From Armatimonadota bacterium (GTDB lineage Bacteria > Armatimonadota > Armatimonadia > Armatimonadales > Armatimonadaceae), in contig JACMMA010000495.1 in assembly GCA_014379275.1 (NCBI GenBank), positions 1-12,657 on the forward strand: a stretch of 12,657 nt of DNA. Direction: 5' to 3'. The notes beneath the pieces are model-generated. The model searched no databases. It was not told where the DNA came from and worked only from the letters and a program-made list of their open reading frames with translations. This document shows, piece after piece, positions 1 to 6,543 of the stretch (within the stretch, counting starts at the first letter, position 1; every line of letters starts with the position of its first letter). The translations under genes and the position numbers were made by a program.

Positions 1-498
1 ATAGCGTAGCGCGTCTGTCACCGGCAGGAGCGACCCGGCGAGTATCGCACTAAAAGCCTCCTGCTTTGCCGCGTCGTTGATACCCGGCCGCTCGCTGGTC
101 CATTGCTTGTACGCGTCGGCGATGGCTTCCCAGACCCGTAATTCGCGCTCCGCGCCGGACTCGTCGTACGCGAAGTTTTCCGTCCATCGTTTCGTCTCGT
201 TCGCGTTGACTTCCGTAAGCGACTCCATCACCGAATCGACCCGGGCTTGCTGGTTGTCGGTCAGTTCGCCGTACGGTGCCGCCGGCTCCGCGGGCGCTGT
301 ATCCGTCGCCTCCGCCTCCGGCGACGGCGTTTCCTCGGGAGTGGCTTCCGCGATCGGCGTTTCTGTAGCGACAGGTGACGGTAGCTCGATGGGTTCGCTC
401 GCCGTTACTTCTTTCTTTTTTCGGCATCCCGCCAGGACGATCGCACCACCCGTCGCAAAAAAGGCAACCGAAGACAAAATTAAATCGCGTCGTTTCAC
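1..498 (-). CDS. Putative lipoprotein, C terminus cut by window edge
   Basis: The minus-strand frame stays open from a GTG at 498 to the window edge, giving 166 codons without a stop. The N terminus is a lipoprotein signal peptide: a basic start (VKRRDLIL), a hydrophobic stretch, and a lipobox LAGC with the acylated cysteine at residue 25. The KRRDLI start is mildly Tat-like. After the cysteine come a short Lys patch (RKKKE) and a Pro/Glu/Ala/Thr-rich linker (about residues 33-78). A more ordered, helix-prone part rich in Glu, Trp and Asn follows. An in-frame ATG at 537 would add 13 residues, but it lengthens the region before the signal peptide and lies at the edge of a palindrome, so GTG 498 is preferred. 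No clear Shine-Dalgarno precedes either start. I do not recognise the mature domain. It is probably an exported lipid-anchored protein of unknown function. Confidence 0.75.
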   Translation of the reverse strand, partial: MKRRDLILSSVAFFATGGAIVLAGCRKKKEVTASEPIELPSPVATETPIAEATPEETPSPEAEATDTAPAEPAAPYGELTDNQQARVDSVMESLTEVNANETKRWTENFAYDESGAERELRVWEAIADAYKQWTSERPGINDAAKQEAFSAILAGSLLPVTDALRY

Positions 499-535
499 GT
501 AACTATAGACGCACGGGGTGTCGATTCGGTTACGC

Positions 536-551
536 ATGTTGTCGACAACAT
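536..551. promoter_or_regulatory. Perfect 16-bp palindrome, candidate operator
   Basis: ATGTTGTCGACAACAT is identical to its reverse complement. It lies in the gap between the divergent lipoprotein gene (start 498) and the PilZ-like gene (start 662). Size, symmetry and position are those of a dimeric repressor or activator site that could control either gene. No transcription factor gene is present in the window to pair with it. The regulatory role is inferred. Confidence 0.45.
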
Positions 552-661
552 CAGCATAAAGGAACTGGTTTTCCTGCAATGTGTCTATATTGTTAGTAAA
601 AAATTGAGTGAATGTCGTGGTAGGTTCTCTGACGAATCTCAATAAACTCAGGATCAAAACG

Positions 662-1159
662 ATGCAGATTGTTCAAGACTTAGACACGTCACTGCCTGTG
701 AGCGGGGTGAAACAGATTCCCATGGCGCGGCAAACAGCTATGACGACGCGGGAGGAGGCGACGCGACTTTTGGTTGAGTTGCAGGCTACCCTGCCGCCAC
801 CCGTAGCGAGTCGGCACGGGAAGGGCGGCGGTCGCCGTGATTCGCGCCGCTGGATTCCGCCCGAAACGGTGACGATCGAAGTTTATGACGGCGAGTTGTG
901 GCATGCGTTGGAGGCACTGGATTGCGGGATTCCCGGTGTACGCGTGATGGATTTGCCGGGTTTTGTGGGCGACGGTCCGGCGGTGGTACGCCTTACTACG
1001 CCGGACAGCGGGGTGGTCTTGGTGACGGGTGATGTGATGTGGCACGACAGAGAGGCGGGTACCGCCGGGCTACACTTTACTTTTCAAAACGACGAAGATA
1101 GGGAAGCATGGTTTGGGGGACTTGTCGAGGCGTTGTTGTCTCGACATGCGATGGATTAA
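662..1159 (+). CDS. PilZ-like domain protein
   Basis: This encodes a 165-residue soluble protein with no signal peptide or membrane segment. Residues 58-63 (RRDSRR) give the RxxxR motif that opens PilZ domains. About 25 residues later DCGIPG (87-92) sits where the family has [D/N]xSxxG, with Gly in place of the usual Ser. The following beta-rich stretch (VVLVTGDVMWHD, then GLHFTF) matches the end of the PilZ barrel, including the V-x-W and G-x-x-F pattern. PilZ domains bind cyclic di-GMP. The altered second motif means binding is plausible but not assured. The first 55 residues are a helical N-terminal extension. ATG 662 was chosen because AGGA lies 8 bases upstream. A GTG at 608 would add 18 residues but has a weaker ribosome site. 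It may be co-transcribed with the oxidoreductase 38 bases downstream. Confidence 0.6.
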   Translation: MQIVQDLDTSLPVSGVKQIPMARQTAMTTREEATRLLVELQATLPPPVASRHGKGGGRRDSRRWIPPETVTIEVYDGELWHALEALDCGIPGVRVMDLPGFVGDGPAVVRLTTPDSGVVLVTGDVMWHDREAGTAGLHFTFQNDEDREAWFGGLVEALLSRHAMD

Positions 1160-1197
1160 CGTACTACGGTGCAATAGTCACGAAAACGGAGAAACAT

Positions 1198-2235
1198 TTG
1201 ATACGCATTGGAGTTATGGGCGCGGGCGTGATCGCGCGTTTCGGACACGCGCCCGCCATATTACAAACGCCTGGCCTTGTTCTGGCGTCGGTCTACGACC
1301 CGTCCCAGGAATCGCTCGCGGAGTTCGCACGAACTCACCCCGGCGTGGAAGTAGAAACCTTCCAGGATCGGAACGCGTTTTTCGCGTCGGGGATTTCCGC
1401 GGTCTCGGTTTGCTCGTCGGCTCCCGCGCATCTGTCGAATGTCCGCGAGGCTGCGGCACACGGCCTTCCGGTTCTTTGCGAGAAACCGCTCGCCATGACC
1501 GACGCCGACATCGCCGCGATGATCGGATTGATGGAGGGGGCGCATCTGCCACTCGTCGCCGCGTTCTGCTACCGCTTCGCGCCCGTCGCGCAGTCCATCA
1601 AGCATCTGGTCGATGCGGGGGCAATCGGCGCGGTGCGCTCGATGCGGCTAATCTACAACTGGAATCTGCACGGCAAGTACTCGTACGAAAACGGCGAACG
1701 CCACGAAAACCCGTATCGCGTCGGGCGTATGCTCGAAGGCGGTCCGATGGTGGACTGCGGCGTCCATCAAATCGATCTGGCGCGCTGGTGGACGGGGTCG
1801 GAAATCACCGACTACACGGCGCATGCCGCTTGGGTGGACGAGGAGTTCGAGGCGCCCAGCCACATGTGGCTGCACATGGACCATGACAACGGTTGTCATA
1901 CCGCTGTCGAGATGTCGTTCGCCTACACGCACACGGCGAAAGAGCCGATCAGCATGTTTACCTATGACATCATCGGGACGGATGGCATCCTCCATTATGA
2001 TCGCGAGGGGTGGAAGTTTGAGATGCGAAACGGGACCGAAACAGTGCGAATGCCAGGATCAAGCGAGAAAAATTTCGTCGGCATGTATCACGCCTGGGCG
2101 CGGGCGTTACGGACCGGGGATTTTAGCGGACTGCCGAACGGTAGGGACGGGATGGTGGCGACCCGTACCGCCCGTACCGCCACCGAAGAATGCATCGCGC
2201 GGCATAGAAGCGCACACAAATTGGGTAAGCCGTAA
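1198..2235 (+). CDS. Gfo/Idh/MocA family NAD(P)-dependent oxidoreductase
   Basis: This is a 345-residue two-domain dehydrogenase, the usual family length. The N-terminal Rossmann fold opens with IRIGVMGAGVIA, holding the GxGxxA dinucleotide loop (residues 8-13). The family lysine lies in CEKPLA (EKP at 95-97). The C-terminal domain carries DCGVHQID (186-193), the D-x-G-x-H-x-x-D motif whose aspartate and histidine contact the sugar-like substrate. Members oxidise or reduce sugars, inositols and related polyols, and the sequence does not reveal the substrate. The start is taken as TTG at 1198 because GGAG lies 6 bases upstream and the glycine loop then falls at the normal distance from the N terminus. 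An ATG at 1108 would add 30 atypical residues and overlap the PilZ-like gene. The VOC gene starts 17 bases after the stop, suggesting co-transcription. Confidence 0.93.
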   Translation: MIRIGVMGAGVIARFGHAPAILQTPGLVLASVYDPSQESLAEFARTHPGVEVETFQDRNAFFASGISAVSVCSSAPAHLSNVREAAAHGLPVLCEKPLAMTDADIAAMIGLMEGAHLPLVAAFCYRFAPVAQSIKHLVDAGAIGAVRSMRLIYNWNLHGKYSYENGERHENPYRVGRMLEGGPMVDCGVHQIDLARWWTGSEITDYTAHAAWVDEEFEAPSHMWLHMDHDNGCHTAVEMSFAYTHTAKEPISMFTYDIIGTDGILHYDREGWKFEMRNGTETVRMPGSSEKNFVGMYHAWARALRTGDFSGLPNGRDGMVATRTARTATEECIARHRSAHKLGKP

Positions 2236-2252
2236 CGGGGACGATTTCGCTC

Positions 2253-2672
2253 ATGCCTAGAATCAACAACGTTTTGGAGACCGCGCTGTATGTCAAAGAT
2301 AGGGTGCGGTCGCAATCTTTCTACGAAACCGTGCTCGGGTTTCGCGTTTTGCTCGACGACGGGAACCGATTGACTGGCATGGCAGTCGCCGATACCAACC
2401 AGGTTCTTTTGTTATTCGATGAGGGCGCGTCGACGGCGGGAGAGAAAACGTCCGGCGGTTTCATCCCGCCCCACGACGGGCATGGCCCCCTGCACCTCGC
2501 CTTCGCCATCGACACCGCGTCGCGCGCAGACTGGACCGCACATCTTCAGGCGAATGGCGTTGCCGTGGAGAGTGAGGTCCATCCCCCGCTCGGCGGAACC
2601 AGCATATATTTCCGTGACCCCGACGACAACCTGATTGAGTTGGCGTCCCCCGGTATCTGGGAAACCTACTAA
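2253..2672 (+). CDS. VOC superfamily (glyoxalase/bleomycin-resistance/dioxygenase fold) protein
   Basis: This encodes a 139-residue protein made of one pair of beta-alpha-beta-beta-beta modules. The first module has VLETALYVKD (7-16) and FYETVLGF (23-30). The second has LHLAFAID (80-87) and ends with YFRDPDDNLIELASP (119-133). Likely metal ligands are Glu9 (where many members have His), His81 and Glu129. VOC enzymes use a divalent metal for isomerase, lyase, thiol-transfer or ring-cleaving chemistry. Nothing in the sequence fixes the substrate, and names such as lactoylglutathione lyase would over-call it. The gene follows the oxidoreductase by 17 bases on the same strand, so the two may share an mRNA and perhaps act in one small-molecule pathway (inference). 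Confidence 0.9.
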   Translation: MPRINNVLETALYVKDRVRSQSFYETVLGFRVLLDDGNRLTGMAVADTNQVLLLFDEGASTAGEKTSGGFIPPHDGHGPLHLAFAIDTASRADWTAHLQANGVAVESEVHPPLGGTSIYFRDPDDNLIELASPGIWETY

Positions 2673-2834
2673 CCGTCTGAACCTCTTTGGCACGAAAGCG
2701 TTCGGGCTAGCAGGTACCAGTTTTTAAGAGTTACGGTGTTCGGCCCCCTTCGGAAGACTCCGAGTCATATCCTGTGTTTATGAGTTGTATCGGAAAACTA
2801 AATCGCTTTCCGGCACGATTAATCATCCGACGTC

Positions 2835-2863
2835 TTGACAAGGTCCTATCGCCGTGCTATCCT
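2835..2863 (+). promoter_or_regulatory. Sigma70-type promoter for the pseudopilin gene
   Basis: A perfect -35 box TTGACA (2835-2840) is followed by exactly 17 bases and the -10 box TATCCT (2858-2863), which matches TATAAT at 4 of 6 positions. Transcription would start near 2870, about 108 bases before the preferred start codon. The boxes are interleaved with the inverted repeats at 2847-2889, so a repressor bound there would block the polymerase. Confidence 0.6.
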
Positions 2864-2889
2864 ATCGGCGATACTATCAGTCGCCGATA
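2847..2889. repeat. Cluster of TATCG[G/C]CGA inverted repeats over promoter, candidate operator
   Basis: Three related elements occur in 43 bp: TATCGCCG (2847-2854), TATCGGCGATA (2863-2873, itself almost a palindrome) and TCGCCGATA (2881-2889). The arms TATCGGCGA (2863-2871) and TCGCCGATA (2881-2889) form a perfect 9-bp inverted repeat around a 9-base spacer. The first element lies between the -35 and -10 boxes, and the others cover the -10 end and probable start site. This is the layout of a repressor operator, though a leader hairpin is also possible. The function is inferred. Confidence 0.5.
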
Positions 2890-2977
2890 AAATCGAGATC
2901 GGGACGGAAGGTATCCGGAGCCGGTATCGTCGTAAGTGATGTTACCCCGTGTAACTCCTGGACCTATGGACTATTCA

Positions 2978-3832
2978 ATGAAAACCGCATCTTTCTCACG
3001 GTCGTGTCGCACGTCCGGAAACCATCACACCCACGCATTCACACTAATCGAGTTGCTTGTTGTTATTGCGATCATCGCAATACTGGCCGCGATACTGTTT
3101 CCGGTATTCGCCCAGGCACGCGAGAAGGCACGGCAATCGGCATGCCTTTCGAACACCAAGCAACTCGGAACCGCGCTTCTCTTATATGTGTCGGATTACG
3201 ACGGGGCGTATCCCTACGCCTCAACGAAGGAAGCAATCACTCCGAAGGTACGCTGGGCAGACCGTCTATTCCCGTATACCAAGAACACGGGAATCTTCCT
3301 TTGTCCATCCTCTCCAGACGACCAAGCTAGTAAGGGGTTTGTTCATGATTGGAATACCACGACCGGTGCCTACAACACGCCGACGCTCCGATGGGGTGGC
3401 TACGGGTATAACTACCAATACCTCGGCAACTCGCGTTTTACGCCGACTTTTCTGACCGCAGAGTCCGACATTGTCGCTTCCGCCGAAACGGTCGTCGCCG
3501 CAGACACGCAAGGCGTGCGCCGCGACGACAACACGCTTCTAAACGGCGCGGGCGATTATACCGTCGACCCGCCACTGACGTCGGCGACCGGGTCCGGTAA
3601 GCCGTCCGGCTTTTATGGCGAGGGCGCAGAATGCGGAAGCGGAACGCCGAATACAACGGGACAATTCAGGTGCCGCTCCACCCCCGCCGAACGGCACACC
3701 GGCATGGTAACCGTTACGTTCGCGGACGGACATAGCAAGGCGATGAAGCGGAGTCGCTTGGACGACTTCAACAATGACGGCACGTCCGACAACGGCTACT
3801 GGAACGGCAAAGCAGACCCGTCGAAACTTTAA
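2978..3832 (+). CDS. Type II pseudopilin-like protein with H-X9-DG C-terminal motif
   Basis: This encodes about 284 residues. A hydrophilic leader of about 20 residues ends in HA, followed by FTLIELLVVIAIIAILAA, the type IV pilin/type II secretion prepilin signature. The cleavage position is preceded by Ala instead of the classical Gly, as is common in this group. Glu5 of the mature protein is present. The segment AILFPVFAQAREKARQ extends the N-terminal helix. The C-terminal region has H-TGMVTVTFA-DG, the H-X9-DG motif of the large DUF1559-like pseudopilins of Planctomycetes and Armatimonadota. It would be processed by a prepilin peptidase and held in the inner membrane or assembled into a pseudopilus. 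The exact role of this family is unknown. ATG 2978 (MKTASF) gives a normal leader length. GTG 2936, ATG 2939 and ATG 2966 are in frame but give overlong leaders. None has a good ribosome site. No secretion ATPase or peptidase gene is nearby. Confidence 0.9.
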   Translation: MKTASFSRSCRTSGNHHTHAFTLIELLVVIAIIAILAAILFPVFAQAREKARQSACLSNTKQLGTALLLYVSDYDGAYPYASTKEAITPKVRWADRLFPYTKNTGIFLCPSSPDDQASKGFVHDWNTTTGAYNTPTLRWGGYGYNYQYLGNSRFTPTFLTAESDIVASAETVVAADTQGVRRDDNTLLNGAGDYTVDPPLTSATGSGKPSGFYGEGAECGSGTPNTTGQFRCRSTPAERHTGMVTVTFADGHSKAMKRSRLDDFNNDGTSDNGYWNGKADPSKL

Positions 3833-3894
3833 CGCGATCGGCGGTTCGCACGCGTTTCGAGTTAACAAACGGGGACGGTGAAGTTGATATATCC

Positions 3895-5304
3895 TCATGT
3901 TCTCCGTTTGACAGTCGCGCCTTGCGGGGTATCGGCGACCTCCCAGCCCAGCGCGGCTATCTCGCCGCGGATGGCATCCGATTGGGCGAAATCCTTCGAT
4001 TTACGGGCCGCTTGTCGCGCCTCTAACAGAGCATTAATCTCGGGCGGGGCGGTTTCCTCGGCGGGGGGAATCGCCCGTGCGGCGATGTCAAGACCAAGAA
4101 CCGGGTCGAAAGCTTTCCAGAGTCGTGGTGATGCGTAGGTGTGTAGCGTCGCCAACGCCTTCGGCACGTTTAGATCATCGTTCAGTGCGGAGAGCACTTC
4201 GTCGAACGCGACCTGGTACGCCTCGTTACCTTTGAGCGGTTCGTCCGTGGTGCGGGCGATCTTCTCATAAAGACGTGTCAATGCAGTTCGTGCAGCGTCC
4301 AACGATTCGGCGTGCCCTTTTTCGTGCGAGTCATCGTCCCACTCCCAGGCAAGCGTGAGTTCGGAACGGTAATGCGCCTGAAGGCAAAGGTAGCGATAGG
4401 CCAGCGGGTCGTAGCCGGAATCCGCCAGCGTTTGCACGGTTAGGAATCCGCCCTTAGACTTCGACATCCTGCCGCTTGTCAACACCAGAAAAGCCGTATG
4501 CATCCAGTAGCGCACGAACGGATGCCCGGTCGCGCATTCCGACTGCGCGATTTCATTGGTGTGATGGACGGGGATATGATCGTTCCCGCCGCAGTGGATA
4601 TCGAAGGTATCGCCGAGATACTTCATACTCATCGCCGAACATTCGATGTGCCAGCCGGGATATCCCGTTCCCCACGGCGATTTCCACTTCATGATGTGAT
4701 TCGGCTTGTTGGAAAACCAGAGGATGAAGTCGGCGGCATTCCGCTTGCCGGTATCGATCACTAGATCTTCACGCAATCCTTGCCGCTGCTCACTCATATT
4801 GGTGTTGGCGAGTTTTCCGTAATCCGGGTCTTTAGAGGTGTCGAAATACAACCCTTCCCCGGTCGTGTACGTGTAGCCCTTTTCTTCCAGCCGTCGATTC
4901 AGGTCGATCATTTCTGCGACATGTTCGGTAGCACGCGGGAGTACATCCGGGCGGCGCATACCCAGCCGTTCCAGGTCATGCAGGAACGCCCCCTCGTACT
5001 TCTTCGCGAGGTCCCAGACGCTCAGCTGCTGCTCCCGCGCGCCCTTCTCCATCTTGTCCTCGCCTGCATCGCCGTCCGACGTTTGGTGCCCGACATCGGT
5101 GATGTTCATGACCCATTTCGTTTGGTAACCGTTCAGGAGGAACATACGGGCGAGCAGATCCTCGAACAGAAAGGTGCGCAGGTTGCCGATATGGGCGTAA
5201 TTATAGACGGTCGGTCCGCAGGTGTAGATGCCGACGTGTCCGGGTGTCAGTGGCTCGAAAATCTCTTTCGAGCGTGACGCGGTGTTGTAAAGAAAAATAT
5301 CCAT
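3895..5304 (-). CDS. cysS: Cysteinyl-tRNA synthetase
   Basis: This is a 469-residue class I aminoacyl-tRNA synthetase that charges tRNA-Cys in the cytoplasm. The HIGH signature is HIGN (38-41) in YNYAHIGNLRTF. The KMSKS loop reads RMSKS (279-283), with the catalytic second lysine kept and the first replaced by Arg. Zinc ligands that give cysteine specificity are visible as Cys29 (YTCGPTVY), Cys222 (WHIECSAM), His247 and Glu251 (HHTNE). The C-terminal helical domain ends with the usual RKSKDFAQSDAIR and LGWEVADTPQG motifs. Length and motif order are normal, so it is complete. The start is the ATG at 5304, with the family-typical short lead-in (MDIFLYNT). It lies 62 bases downstream of the mutY stop on the same strand and may be read through from mutY or from its own promoter at about 5322-5370. 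It is convergent with the pseudopilin gene across a 62-bp gap with no clear terminator. Confidence 0.97.
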   Translation of the reverse strand: MDIFLYNTASRSKEIFEPLTPGHVGIYTCGPTVYNYAHIGNLRTFLFEDLLARMFLLNGYQTKWVMNITDVGHQTSDGDAGEDKMEKGAREQQLSVWDLAKKYEGAFLHDLERLGMRRPDVLPRATEHVAEMIDLNRRLEEKGYTYTTGEGLYFDTSKDPDYGKLANTNMSEQRQGLREDLVIDTGKRNAADFILWFSNKPNHIMKWKSPWGTGYPGWHIECSAMSMKYLGDTFDIHCGGNDHIPVHHTNEIAQSECATGHPFVRYWMHTAFLVLTSGRMSKSKGGFLTVQTLADSGYDPLAYRYLCLQAHYRSELTLAWEWDDDSHEKGHAESLDAARTALTRLYEKIARTTDEPLKGNEAYQVAFDEVLSALNDDLNVPKALATLHTYASPRLWKAFDPVLGLDIAARAIPPAEETAPPEINALLEARQAARKSKDFAQSDAIRGEIAALGWEVADTPQGATVKRRT

Positions 5305-5321
5305 GATGCTACGACGGTCCT

Positions 5322-5370
5322 ATTATAACCGTTCCAACGATTCTATCGCCCAATTCTCCGTTTGTGTCAA
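5322..5370 (-). promoter_or_regulatory. Possible promoter for cysS in the mutY-cysS gap
   Basis: On the minus strand TTGACA (5370-5365) overlaps the mutY stop codon. It is followed after 19 bases by TAGAAT (5345-5340), and a perfect TATAAT occurs at 5327-5322, 17 bases before the cysS ATG. The TTGACA/TAGAAT pair has a long spacer, and TATAAT lacks a good -35 at 17 bases, so which pair works is unclear. The combination suggests cysS does not depend only on mutY transcription. Confidence 0.35.
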
Positions 5371-6515
5371 AACAGTGTCGGTTGCACCACCGCGGCGCGA
5401 CGACGCTCGGCGATCTGCTCGATCAGGCGCCGTTGCGGAGACGCGAGCGCATACCCATCCAACGCTTCCTGCGTGGTCGCCCACGCAGCCTTGTCAGACG
5501 GAGTCACCATGCCGCCGATAGAAACGGCGATGCCCAGAAGGGTTATTTTACGCGTCGTCACGCCGTGTCGGACTTTCCCGAGGGGCGTGATCTCGACGGC
5601 TTTCGCGTCTTCGATCCCGACCGCCTCGCGAATCGCCCGGCACGCAGCCGCGCCAGGCGTTTCCTCCGCCTCAGCGGTGACCCGGGGCAACTCCCACAAG
5701 CCCGCCCAAAGGCCGGCGTCCAAGGGGCGCCGGATCAGGAGGAGTTTCTCGTCGCCGTCCATGACGATTGCCGAAACATCGGTCTGTGTGGTGAAGTCCG
5801 GCTTCGGCGCGAATTCGGGAAGTGCGGACGGGGCACCGGTATCGAACGCATAACATTCGGACCGAACGGGGCAGCCATCGCACTTGGGCGGCGTCGCGCA
5901 GACGAGTGCGCCCAGTTCCATCATCGCCTGATTAAATGTCCCCGCATCGCCGGAAGGGATCAACTCCGTTGCTAGCCGCCACAGTGCCGCTTGCGCTTCG
6001 CCCCCCTTCGGATCACCATGGATGCCGAACACACGGCAAAGAACGCGCACCACGTTCGCGTCCACTATCGGCGTATCCAGACCCAGTGCGATAGAGCAAA
6101 CCGCGCCCGCGGTATATCGTCCGACTCCCGGGAGGGCGAGCACATCATCGTAGTTGCCGGGAAAAACGCCGTCGTGATTCGCGACGATCTGTTGAGCGGC
6201 TTTGTGCAGATTACGGGCACGGCTGTAGTAGCCCAAACCCTGCCATGCTTGCAGGACATCGTCGAGCGGTGCTTCCGCGAGGTCGCGCACCGTCGGGAAC
6301 AGGGTGAGCCATCTCTGGAAGTACGGAATAACGGTCGCTACCTGCGTCTGCTGGAGCATCGTCTCCGAAATCCAGATCGCGTACGGATCACCCGTCGCCC
6401 GCCACGGCAAGGAGCGGTGATTTTTTTTGTACCAGCGGAGCAGGTTTATACGGAAATCTTCCGCCCTTTGCGGATCCGCGGGAAAATCAGGTTGCACTTG
6501 CCGACAGTGTAACAT
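5367..6515 (-). CDS. mutY: A/G-specific adenine DNA glycosylase
   Basis: This is a 382-residue base-excision repair enzyme that removes adenine mispaired with 8-oxoguanine or guanine. The catalytic Glu51 lies in SETMLQQTQVATVIPYF, the helix-hairpin-helix in LPGVGRYTAGAV (128-139), and the catalytic Asp152 in VDANVVRVL. NQAMMELGALVC leads into the [4Fe-4S] cysteines Cys206, Cys212, Cys215 and Cys221. Their spacing is C-X5-C-X2-C-X5-C, one residue shorter in the first interval than the usual X6. A C-terminal NUDIX-like domain that reads 8-oxoG starts near residue 240 (DVSAIVMDGDEKLLLIRR, GLWELPRV). The protein ends in QPTLF, resembling a sliding-clamp binding pentapeptide. ATG 6515 was chosen. 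No strong Shine-Dalgarno is seen, and a GTG six codons later is possible. It is upstream of cysS on the same strand and divergent from the zinc-ribbon gene. Confidence 0.96.
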   Translation of the reverse strand: MLHCRQVQPDFPADPQRAEDFRINLLRWYKKNHRSLPWRATGDPYAIWISETMLQQTQVATVIPYFQRWLTLFPTVRDLAEAPLDDVLQAWQGLGYYSRARNLHKAAQQIVANHDGVFPGNYDDVLALPGVGRYTAGAVCSIALGLDTPIVDANVVRVLCRVFGIHGDPKGGEAQAALWRLATELIPSGDAGTFNQAMMELGALVCATPPKCDGCPVRSECYAFDTGAPSALPEFAPKPDFTTQTDVSAIVMDGDEKLLLIRRPLDAGLWAGLWELPRVTAEAEETPGAAACRAIREAVGIEDAKAVEITPLGKVRHGVTTRKITLLGIAVSIGGMVTPSDKAAWATTQEALDGYALASPQRRLIEQIAERRRAAVVQPTLF

Positions 6516-6543
6516 GGACAGCGGTCGAGTTCTACGTTACAAT
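6515..6543 (+). promoter_or_regulatory. Sigma70-type promoter overlapping the ATG of the zinc-ribbon gene
   Basis: TGGACA (6515-6520, 5 of 6 to consensus), exactly 17 bases, then TACAAT (6538-6543, 5 of 6). The -10 box contains the first two bases of the only available ATG (6542), so transcription from it would begin near 6550, past that codon. The -35 box touches the mutY start codon on the other strand. Confidence 0.5.

Larger units (their letters stand above)
2673..2977. other. 305-bp intergenic region upstream of the pseudopilin gene
   Basis: I see no convincing gene here. The left part has two weak inverted repeats without a T-tract: TCGGA/TCCGA around 2750-2763 and CGGAAA/TTTCCG at 2791-2812. 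Neither is a clear terminator for the VOC gene. The right part holds a sigma70-type promoter (2835-2863), an inverted-repeat cluster (2847-2889), and a leader of roughly 108 bases to the preferred ATG at 2978. That leader includes the direct repeat GGTATC (2910-2915 and 2923-2928) and a small repeat GTTAC/GTAAC near 2940-2955. I could not match it to a known riboswitch. Confidence 0.6.

Noticed and set aside
1113..1886. 257-codon alternative frame overlapping the oxidoreductase
   Set aside because: It is a shadow of the Gfo/Idh/MocA frame. The product is Arg-rich and lacks motifs, while the other frame carries all family signatures.
2817..2824. Palindrome GATTAATC upstream of the pseudopilin promoter
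   Set aside because: Eight bases is too short to be meaningful alone.
2864..2977. c-di-GMP riboswitch in the pseudopilin leader
   Set aside because: It was considered because a PilZ-like gene is nearby, but the conserved sequence blocks of those riboswitches are not visible.
2854..3330. 158-codon frame across the promoter region and the start of the pseudopilin gene
   Set aside because: It covers the promoter and operator-like repeats and is out of frame with the pseudopilin signature. No domain is visible.
2978..3832. Ala instead of Gly before the prepilin cleavage site as a novelty
   Set aside because: From memory AFTLIE is common among pseudopilin-like proteins of these phyla, so it is not unusual here.
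3867..3909. Imperfect repeat AAACGGGGA/TCTCCGTTT between the pseudopilin gene and cysS
   Set aside because: The loop is 25 bases, one arm lies in cysS coding sequence, and there is no T-run. It is not convincing as a terminator.
5364..5975. 203-codon open frame on the plus strand inside mutY
   Set aside because: It is antisense to a well-supported mutY. Its product is Arg-rich without motifs, as expected for a shadow frame in GC-rich DNA.
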